Assembly (NCBI RefSeq): GCF_954871325.1
Contig: NC_088778.1
Span: 28,381,120-28,445,119, forward strand
Direction: 5' to 3'
Source of the DNA: Gordionus sp. m RMFG-2023
Lineage: Eukaryota; Nematomorpha; Gordioida; Chordodea; Parachordodidae
Length of the DNA stretch: 64,000 nucleotides
Shown here: piece by piece, positions 55,513 through 64,000 of the stretch
Position numbering within the stretch: the first letter of the stretch is position 1
How the letters are laid out: every line of letters begins with the position of its first letter
Notes under the pieces: generated by a model
What the model saw: only the letters and a program-made list of their open reading frames with translations
What the model was told of the DNA's origin: nothing
Databases searched by the model: none
Made by a program: the position numbers and the translations under genes

Positions 55513-57000
55513 ATGACAAAGGAGAATCCGAGCCAAAACACGGCATGTGGGAATCGGGAAGGAGAGTTGGAAGTAATCAGGATGAGGGAGGGAGTAAGAA
55601 AATTAGAGGATGATTATCAAGAAATTTTTGACGAAGAGTTGGGCTGTTTAAAAGATTACGAAGTAGATATCAAATTAAAAGAGGGATGTGTACCAAAGTT
55701 TTGTGCTTTGAGGCGAGTACCGTTTGAATGGAGGAAGGATGTCGAAATGGAATTGGATAAATGGGTACAGAAAGGCATCATATGTGCTGTCGAATATAGT
55801 GAATGGGCAACGCCGTTAGTGCCTGTGAAAAAAGCTAATGGTCAACTACGCTTATGCGCTGATTTTCGAGTGACTCTAAATCCCTGGGTCGTAGAAGTTA
55901 AATATCCCTTACCGAGAATTGAAGAAATTTTAGCGAATTTGAAGGAAAGTATATATTTTTCAAAAGTTGATTTTTCCAACGCGTACTTGCAATTGCGGGT
56001 AAAAGCAGAAGTAAGAAAGTTGTTAACTATTACTACTCCCAAGGGGTTATTTGCGTTTTGTAGGTTACCTTTTGGATTAAGTGTATCTGCTCCGATATTT
56101 CAGAGGACTATGGTTGCAGTTTTTCAAGGGATGGAAGGCGTATAATTATATGGATGACGTATTGGTAATGGGGCAAACTCCGGAACAGCATGAGCAAAGA
56201 TTGAAGGAGGTGTTCTGAAGAATTAAAGAGAAGGGTTTGTGGGCCAGTGCCGAAAAAAGCGTTTTAGGAGTGACGGAAGTCGTATATTTGGGACATAAAA
56301 TAACGGGAAAAGAGGTTAGACCGTTGGATAAAAATATGACGGGAATCGAGAATATGTTGAGACCGCATAATAAAATTGAGGTTCAGGCTTTTTTGGGAAT
56401 GGTAAATTACTACCACCGATTCGTAGAGGGATTCGCTCAAATAGCTGCGCCATTATATACCTTGCTAAAGAAGGGTGAAAAATTTGATTGGAAGGAAGAA
56501 CAAGAGAATGCATTTGCAGAAATGAAAGCTAGAATTGGAAGGGAGCCCATTCTTATGTGTTTTAACAAAGAGTTGGAGGTGGTGTTGGCGGTAGATGCAT
56601 CGATTAAAGGAGTAGGGGGCGCGTTACTGCATAATATAGATGGGATGGAAAAACCGGTTTTGTTTTTCTCGAGAATATTCAGAGCCGCGGAAACAAGGTA
56701 TTCTGTGATTGAAAAGGAGGCATTGGCTGTTATATTTGGACTGACGAAATGCCGTGAGTATTTGATTGGGCGTCAATTCGTGATATATACAGACTACAAG
56801 CCGCTAGTACACCTGTTCAAAAAGGATAAAAAAGAACTGATGCTGTCGCCCCGGTTACAGAGATGGCTTTTACTTGTGGGAAGTTTTGATGTACAATTGA
56901 AATATAGACGGGGAAAGGAAAACTGTTTACCAGATATTCTTTCTAGGTGTGGAGCTGGAGAAGAAGGATATGAAATGGCTCAAGAGGATATAGAGGAGGG
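55513..57000 (+). pseudogene. Reverse transcriptase-RNase H region of gypsy element C
   Basis: Conserved Ty3/gypsy RT blocks in order: WATPLVPVKKANGQLRLCADFR, YPLPRIEEIL, FSKVDFSNAYLQL, FCRLPFGLSVSAPIFQ, the YMDD catalytic box (about 56.15 kb), and YLGHKITG. The RNase H part follows with VDASIKGVGGALL, EKEALAVIFGLTKCREYLIG and TDYKPLVHLF, then the closing CLPDILSRC. These enzymes make the DNA copy and remove the RNA. Part of a fossil-class element with a few breaks overall. Confidence 0.9.
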
Positions 57001-58122
57001 AAAGGAGCAAGGACTAATTCGAACAATGGTCAAAATAGCCAAGGGAGGACCGATAACGTGGGCAGAACTTAAAAGGGCAACTCTAAAGGATCGTGAATTG
57101 ACTCGAATTAAGGCGTGTATAAAGGGGCGAAAACCTTGGAGCGACGGAGATAAAGTTTTTAAATACATCGAAAAGGAATTAGCTATAGTGGATGATTGTG
57201 TGGTACGGGGAAGTCGGGGTATAGTACCATTTAAATTGAGAGATTCGGTCTTGGCAATGATTCATGCAGGGCATCAGGGAGTTGAGAAAATGAAACAATG
57301 GGGCCGAGAATATGTATGGTGGCCAGATAATGAACAAAGAGATTGAGGACATAAGCCGAAGCTGTGAAATGTGTAACCTGTGGGCGAGTATGCCTCACAG
57401 AGACAAGAAAAGTGTATGGCCCAAGACTACACAGCCGTATCCACATCGACTTCTTTGACTTCGAGGGGCAAATATATTTAATTGTGGTAGATGCATACTC
57501 CAAATGGGTAGAGTACGAGGCAGTAAGGGGGCTAACTACGCAAATTGTAATAAAGACCTTAAAGAATTTATGGGCTCGTTTTGGAGTAGCAAGGACAATC
57601 GTGTCCGACGGCGGTCCCACTTTTGTGAGTAGACAATTTGAAAAATTTTGCACGGAAATGGGGGTAAAACATGTCTTAGCACCTCCGTATCATCCAAGCT
57701 CAAACGGACAAGCGGAAAGAATGGTAGCTCTGGTTAAAAGTTGGTTAAGAAATCGAAATATGGCGGGGGGGGAACTATGGATGGCCGTAGCCTATTATAA
57801 TAATAGTCGAAAAGGGGAGGAGTTGTTGCCGGCGGAAAAATTTTTGGGCCGTAGAACTCGCATTCAATTAGATTTGTTGAAACAAGAGATACCCCCAGAG
57901 ATGGATTCGGGGGATAACGTGTGTAAATTCGGGGTGGGACAAACGGTTTGGGCAAGAATTTTTGGGGGTAACCAGAAATGGGAATCCGGTGTGGTCATAG
58001 AAAACGTGGGGCACAAATTGCATAGGATACGGTTCTCAGATGGGAGAGAAGGCATGAGGCACAGAGATCAGTTAAAGAGAGGAATGGACCCCGGAAGGCT
58101 TAGGTCGGATCAAAGGACTTAG
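57001..58122 (+). pseudogene. Integrase region of gypsy element C
   Basis: An N-terminal HHCC finger region (HAGHQGVEKM, then CVTCGRVC), the catalytic core with HIDFFDF, VSDGGPTFVS and SSNGQAERMV (D, D, E residues), then a C-terminal region with a basic GxK-like segment (VGQTVWARIFGGNQKWESGVV). Integrase joins the element's ends to host DNA. No chromodomain was seen at the end. Confidence 0.9.
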
Positions 58123-58231
58123 GTTGGGGAGGTGGGAATAGGGGAAGTCAGCGTGTGTGAAGATAAAGAGGAGTATATAGAAAAGGAAAGGTAATAAAAA
58201 TGGGCAAGGTGTTACCGGTAATTTTGTTGTC

Positions 58232-58331
58232 TATATCAAATTACAAATGTATCATTTGCTATTCTTATACTTCCCTAGTATTATATCAAATTACAAATGT
58301 ATCATTTGCTATTCTTAGATTCCCATAGTAT
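58232..58331 (+). repeat. Tandem duplication, 2 x 50 bp, after integrase in element C
   Basis: 'tatatcaaattacaaatgta' followed by 'tcatttgctattctta' occurs at 58232 and 58282. The two copies are almost identical. Non-coding, in the AT-rich gap between pol and the 3' ORF. Confidence 0.8.
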
Positions 58332-58970
58332 CCCAACGATTTATTTTCAATTTGTACTTTATATTAACTGTATTTGACTGTATGCCATTTCCCAATTAAA
58401 TCGCGTATGATGAAAATAAAAGAAAAAATATATATAATGATGTAAAAATATTTTTTGGTAACAAATGTAATTAATTTTTGTCTTGTGATAAGTAAAATGT
58501 CAAAAGAGTTGGAACGATATGTTGTTGGGAAGCATATTATTGGAAAGGAAATTTGGAGATGGGAAAAGGGCACAGTCCCAAATTATTTGATGAAAAGATA
58601 ATTAATTACTAGGCGTGCAAAGCATAGGCTTAGGAGGCAGTGGGCCAAAAGAAAAGAAATAGGGGAGGGAGAAAATTTTTTTAGAAGAAATTTTTTTTTT
58701 GAAAAAAAAAAAATTTATTATAATTTTTTTGTGTGTAAATTAAATAAAAGTAGTGATTACTTTGACTTGGGGAATTCAGTAAGGAGTATGAATTTTGGAA
58801 AAGTATATAATATAGAATATGTTTAGGTGAATAATCAAATGAATCCTAATCACGCTCTGAGTTTGTCCAGAAGCTCGATTTACGGGAACTATGAAATAGT
58901 ATTCAGGATGTGATCCCAAGGGACAGGGCGAGGGAGTAGGGGGAATGGATGGAGAAGCGGGCGCAGTACA

Positions 58971-59497
58971 ATGAGACGAGTGAGGGACGATAGACGGTGC
59001 TATTGGTGTCAAGAGCGAGGGCATATTCAATATAGCTGCCCCTGGAATTGGCAGAGGACGGGGGGAAGTAGAGAATGGCGGACGGTGCACCCAACGGTAG
59101 AGGAAGTGCCTACGCGGCAAATAGCAGTCGTTTTGGGGCAAGCACGGAGCAGGAGCAAGGAACGAGCGAGGAATACGGACAGGGCGCCGAAATCCGGGAA
59201 ACGAGCGACGAATCTAGACCAGTCGCCGAAGTCCGGGGAATAAGGAGATCAGAAGGAGGGAAGTGGATCGAGCCGGCAGCCAGCGAGGAACCAAGGATAT
59301 GGCCGATGATTGATTTTACGGATGAGAGTGAGGGACTGAATGGTATTACGGGGGGAGATAGGACCGCGGAATCAGAACAGGTAGGAGATAGTACAGGAGT
59401 AGAAGTAACTGAAGAATGGCAAGACCTGGTGGCGGTGTTGGATGATGTAGAGGAGCTGGGAGAATGGCTGGATATCGTGGTGGAGGAGTTGGAGTAG
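58971..59497 (+). CDS. Extra 3' ORF of gypsy element C with a zinc knuckle
   Basis: After an AT-rich gap of about 0.85 kb beyond integrase, frames resume with codon and base use like the rest of the element. The first part has a CX2CX4HX4C knuckle, CYWCQERGHIQYSC, preceded by basic residues. The second part is Glu/Gly/Asp-rich and acidic (59075-59497). It lies where retroviruses carry env, yet shows no signal peptide, membrane segment or fusion motif. Function unknown; RNA binding is inferred from the knuckle only. Confidence 0.65.
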
Positions 59498-59547
59498 GGT
59501 AGTCTCTGGAAGGAGTAGTTGAGGATCGAGTCTGTTGAAAGGGGGCG

Positions 59548-59977
59548 TGTCGAGGAACAATATCGAGGAACATTATGAAAGAAATAACGAGGAACATTAT
59601 TGAGGAACATTATGAAAGTTTTATTATTTATTATTATTATTATTGTTTTTTTTATCGAAAAGGAAAGAATTATTATGATTATGTTTTTTTTATCGAAAAG
59701 GAAAAAAATTATTTATTATTATTTTTGTTTTGTGATGAATAACGATGATGGGGTAGAAAGTGAATATATAATGGAAGCAAAAGAAATAAAATAATGATGA
59801 TATGTTTTATTTTGTAAAATTTAATTGATGTATGTTGCGTAAAAAAAAATAAAAGGAAATAAAAACCTACCGTAAGTAAAAATAGAAAAAAACAAAATAT
59901 ATTTATATATATATAAAACAAAAAAGGATAATAGTAAAAAACCAATTCAATATAGGAGAATTAAGACGATTTAAATA
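59548..59977 (+). repeat. 3' LTR of gypsy element C
   Basis: About 430 bp, the near-identical partner of 52487-52925. It directly follows the polypurine tract gaaagggggcg (59537-59547) and ends at the ATATA target duplication. Confidence 0.9.
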
Positions 59978-61397
<1,420 letters not shown>

Positions 61398-61504
61398 CTA
61401 AAATTCCATTTTTTAAAAAATATTTGGTTATAAAGAGAGGCATATTTGAAAATTATTCAAGGCGCAATTTATTTCAAAATATATTTAAAGTTCATATGTG
61501 TGTG

Positions 61505-61856
61505 TCTTGGATGTTGTTAGCAAGAGGACATTTATTTGTAGAACAAGGGTAAAATGGGTACATAATAATGAACGTAAAAAATAATGGTTTAGATATTGGC
61601 AATGGTTCAACCCTGCGAAAAGTTTTGCTATTTGAATGACATGCTAAAGGCAGATGGAGGTGTAGATTATGCTGTTGTTGGCAAGAGTCAGACAAGCATG
61701 GAAGAATTTGAGACGTCTATTCTAACAAATAAAAACGTCTCTCTGAAGTTATTTACATAAGCGGCGTGAGGAGTTGTTAGGTTATGACTGTAAAACATGA
61801 GCAATGGAAGTAATTCACGAAGCTTAAATGGGGTATCTCTGAGAGAGATAAACTAG
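61505..61856 (+). mobile_element. RTE-like LINE copy 2, left part
   Basis: Matches the minus-strand LINE of the IGF2BP intron downstream of its YADD box (gttagcaaga, catttatttgtagaac, gaaaagttttgctatttg, ggtatctctgagaga, in the same order). It is 5'-truncated near 61505, as is usual for LINEs, and has no open frame. It continues at 63514 beyond an inserted LTR element and lies antisense in the presumed Rab11 intron. Confidence 0.85.
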
Positions 61857-61916
61857 TGTTGTATTATGCAAATTTAGTTTAAAAAATAGTTGTACTTATA
61901 TTTGTTATATGCAAAG

Positions 61917-62484
61917 ATAAAAATTCATCATTTAAATTAATGTTATTCCATAAAATCTAAAAATGTAAAATTTATCTTTGCATATAACAAATATAAGTAC
62001 AACTATTTTTTAAACTAAATTTGCATAATACAACATCTCCCCCCTTTAATTCTCCCTTAACCCCATCGTGTTCGCCGATTCTACCATGTTCCTCCCTGGT
62101 GTACTCGAATTACTATTTGTGGTCAACTCCATACTTGGGCAAAACCGTAGTTTGTGTTCACCCCCGCACGCCCAGCAATCCAATCTCCTTCTTGTGCCAT
62201 ACGGTGCTGTTCTGCGACCACATCTCGTTGGCGCTTCTTGTAGCCAATCCCCGTATCTTTGTCTCGCCTCGTTCCTTGCTGCTTCTACCCATCTGTTCGA
62301 TTCCTCCGAACCATCTACGTCTCTTATTTCTATCCTTATTATTTTGTTACCAACTCTAACATACGAGGCCATCTAAATAAACTACTTTATAAACATATAT
62401 CTATATTCTTCGAACTCCTATTTCTCTATACTACATTTTAATTTCTTCTCTAACTCTTTATAAAATATAAATCTCATAATTAAG
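61917..62484 (-). repeat. Inverted arm of the palindromic LTR element
   Basis: Reverse complement of 62567-63134. Only two base differences were noticed by eye. It contains a minus-strand copy of the knuckle ORF (62372-62046). Confidence 0.9.
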
Positions 62485-62566
62485 TCTATCATCCCTTTTA
62501 TTTCCTACAAATTATGATTCTCCTACTATGTCTATCATCAATTTATTTCTTTCTAATTATGAATCT

Positions 62567-63134
62567 CTTAATTATGAGATTTATATTTTATAAAGAGTTA
62601 GAGAAGAAATTTAAATGTAGTATAGAGAAATAGGAGTTCGAAGAATATATATATATGTTTATAAAGTAGTTTATTTAGATGGCCTCGTATGTTAGAGTTG
62701 GTAACAAAATAATAAGGATAGAAATAAGAGACGTAGATGGTTCGGAGGAATCAAACAGATGGGTAGAAGCAGCAAGGAACGAGGCGAGACAAAGATACGG
62801 GGATTGGCTACAAGAAGCGCCAACGAGATGTGGTCGCAGAACAGCACCGTATGGCACAAGAAGGAGATTGGATTGCTGGGCGTGCGGGGGTGAACACAAA
62901 CTACGGTTTTGCCCAAGTATGGAGTTGACCACAAATAGTAATTCGAGTACACCAGGGAGGAACATGGTAGAATCGGCGAACACGATGGGGTTAAGGGAGA
63001 ATTAAAGGGGGGAGATGTTGTATTATGCAAATTTAGTTTAAAAAATAGTTGTACTTATATTTGTTATATGCAAAGATAAATTTTACATTTTTAGATTTTA
63101 TGGAATAACATTAATTTAAATGATGAATTTTTAT
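62567..63134 (+). repeat. Direct arm of the palindromic LTR element
   Basis: Contains the plus-strand knuckle ORF, the polypurine tract aaaggggggaga (63004-63015) and the first 119 bp of the 3' LTR. Confidence 0.9.
62679..63005 (+). CDS. Zinc-knuckle ORF of the palindromic LTR element
   Basis: 108 codons ending 11 bp before the 3' LTR. An acidic/basic N-terminal part (MASYVRVGNKIIRIEIRD) is followed by an Arg-rich stretch and the finger CWACGGEHKLRFC (CX2CX3HX4C, one residue shorter than the usual knuckle), then a Ser/Thr/Asn-rich tail. It is duplicated in the inverted arm. Its place next to the polypurine tract recalls the 3' knuckle ORF of gypsy element C. It could be a 3' accessory protein or the end of a Gag whose other parts are absent here. 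Function unknown. Confidence 0.6.
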   Translation: MASYVRVGNKIIRIEIRDVDGSEESNRWVEAARNEARQRYGDWLQEAPTRCGRRTAPYGTRRRLDCWACGGEHKLRFCPSMELTTNSNSSTPGRNMVESANTMGLREN

Positions 63135-63513
63135 TTTTATATGTTTATTTCTTCGAAAAATTATTATGTTTAATATTCAAATGATTATAAAAAAAATGAA
63201 TATATATATTGTTCAATTATTTCAATAAAAAACCAGTTGGAATTTCATAGAAAAGAGAAATTGTTTTGTGTTCATTATAGAATCCTAATTTATTGATAGA
63301 AAGAAATATTTCAGAGTCTTCTACCAAACAAAAAAGCTAATACAGTTATTTAATAAAGATAAATTAATTAAAAGAGTTTATATCATATTATTTTAGGTTC
63401 GTTGAATATTAAGATTAATCCTTTGTTTATTTTATATAGATTTTATTTATCTTGATTCCTGTTACGCTCTCCCAAATAACATTAAGCCCCTGAGCTAGTT
63501 CGGATTTGTAACA
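63016..63513 (+). repeat. 3' LTR of the palindromic LTR element
   Basis: 498 bp, starting TGTTGTATTATG after the polypurine tract and ending TTGTAACA before ACTAG. Its first 60 bp or so are repeated directly at 61857, the left end of the element. Confidence 0.8.
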
Positions 63514-63835
63514 ACTAGCAAGGCAAACAAGGATGGGAATAGAAGTGATTGGAGTAGTAATGGGAAGAAATAAACTAAGCTGGGTGGAACGTAAGACAGG
63601 AGGATTAAGACCTCTAGGAAGGTCTAAGACGTGGATAAATGTGATAGCTGCCGATATGAGAAAAATTAATCTTAAAAATATTAATGCTATGGTCCCTCAA
63701 AAATAGAGAAGAAAAAACAGAGGGGTAACTGACTCACCTGGGTTAATCTAGAAATCGCCATTAAACGAAGAGGCAAAAAAAATTCAAAATTTTTAGTTAA
63801 ATATTATTAAAACACTATGCCTTCGCCCATATCTG
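63514..63835 (+). mobile_element. RTE-like LINE copy 2, right part
   Basis: Continues copy 2 with 'agaagtgattggagtNgtaatg', 'aggattaaNacct', 'gaaaaattaatctta' and 'gaaatcgccattaaa', colinear with the intronic copy read from its minus strand (about 35890 down to 35645). It encodes traces of the RGRPK-type C terminus and ends in an A/T-rich tail. Confidence 0.85.
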
Positions 63836-63892
63836 TGAAATCCTTTCTATTTTAATCAAAATATAAAAAAATTTAAGCATAATGCTATTTAC

Positions 63893-63929
63893 CAACCGAG
63901 TATGCTTTCAAACGAACATAGCTTCTAAC
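63893..63929 (-). CDS. Possible further Rab11 exon (alpha-3 helix)
   Basis: A 37-bp minus-strand segment between an acceptor (atctcag) and a donor (gtaaat) reads VRSYVRLKAYSV and ends in phase 1, as the next exon needs. It would supply the 12 residues before DNNIVIML, where Rab11 has VERWLKELRDHA. Length and phase fit and a few residues are similar, but identity is low, so this is tentative. Confidence 0.3.
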
Positions 63930-64000
63930 CTGAGATTAATAAATATGCAGTATGCGTTTTTTTTATAAGGATCGATGCTAAGTAGTAGTGGCATATCTTC

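Larger units (their letters stand above)
52487..59977 (+). mobile_element. Ty3/gypsy retrotransposon C, near-complete
   Basis: 7.5 kb, flanked by the 5-bp target duplication ATATA (52482-52486 and 59978-59982) and bounded by two near-identical LTRs. Order of parts: 5' LTR, primer-binding site, leader with a 53-bp tandem array, Gag-like knuckle ORF, protease, repeat-rich spacer, reverse transcriptase-RNase H, integrase, an extra 3' knuckle ORF, polypurine tract, 3' LTR. The pol order (PR-RT-RH-IN) is that of Ty3/gypsy. The LTRs differ mainly in microsatellite lengths and a few bases, so it is young. It looks almost whole, with a handful of breaks. The body is richer in G than host DNA. Confidence 0.93.
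61857..63513 (+). mobile_element. LTR retroelement with an internal inverted duplication
   Basis: 1,657 bp inserted into LINE copy 2, flanked by the 5-bp duplication ACTAG (61852-61856 and 63514-63518) and with TG...CA outer ends. From the left: about 60 bp of LTR start (tgttgtattatgcaaattt), then an inverted arm (61917-62484), an 82-bp centre, a direct arm (62567-63134), with the complete 3' LTR running 63016-63513. Each arm carries the LTR start, the polypurine tract and a 108-codon zinc-knuckle ORF. The arms are equal in length (568 bp) and nearly identical, so the structure is recent. No pol part is present; it is a defective copy of some LTR family. Confidence 0.85.

Noticed and set aside
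59110-59610. 166-codon minus-strand Ser/Pro-rich frame
   Set aside because: Antisense of the acidic 3' ORF and LTR. It is low-complexity and runs across the LTR boundary.
62046-63030. Three overlapping frames in each arm of the palindromic element, on both strands
   Set aside because: Because the arms are inverted copies, every frame appears twice. Only the one with the zinc finger and sense orientation to the polypurine tract is supported.

Overview
The window is very AT-rich eukaryotic DNA (about three quarters A+T by eye) with few genes and many transposable elements. It is almost certainly animal. The one complete gene, 31.75-39.06 kb on the + strand, encodes an IGF2BP/Imp-type RNA-binding protein with two RRMs and four KH domains, an architecture known from metazoans. 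Most of its introns are tiny (41-68 bp) and a few are long. Compact introns beside a repeat-swollen genome would suit a small or parasitic invertebrate, but the phylum cannot be fixed from this sequence.

Layout. 0-2.1 kb: a candidate non-autonomous element with direct terminal repeats. 3.0-3.24 kb: the first exons of a diverged Ras/Rab-like GTPase. 4-25 kb: no recognised host gene, but scattered hAT-type MITEs (several with exact 8-bp target duplications), runs of G or C, and a decayed FLYWCH-MULE transposase (21.9-22.8 kb). 25.3-29.1 kb: two broken Ty3/gypsy elements, one inserted into the gag of the other. 31.65-39.13 kb: the IGF2BP gene, whose 3.8-kb last intron holds an antisense RTE-like LINE that itself carries a hAT MITE. 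41.4-44.9 kb: a large, old, imperfect inverted repeat. 50.4-51.1 kb: a roughly 400-bp tandem duplication. 52.25-52.48 kb: a tRNA-derived SINE.

52.49-59.98 kb: a young, near-complete Ty3/gypsy element bounded by ATATA target duplications. It has a very short knuckle-rich Gag and an extra zinc-knuckle ORF after integrase. 60.9-63.9 kb: exons of a Rab11 gene on the - strand. One intron there contains a second copy of the same LINE, split by a 1.66-kb LTR element whose inside is a 568-bp-per-arm inverted duplication, bounded by ACTAG target duplications.

The host genes do not form a pathway (RNA binding and vesicle-traffic GTPases). The main story is layered insertion: MITE in LINE in intron, LTR element in LINE in intron, and gypsy in gypsy. 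Exon limits were set by hand from GT/AG sites, reading phase and family conservation. No alignment or database search was run.
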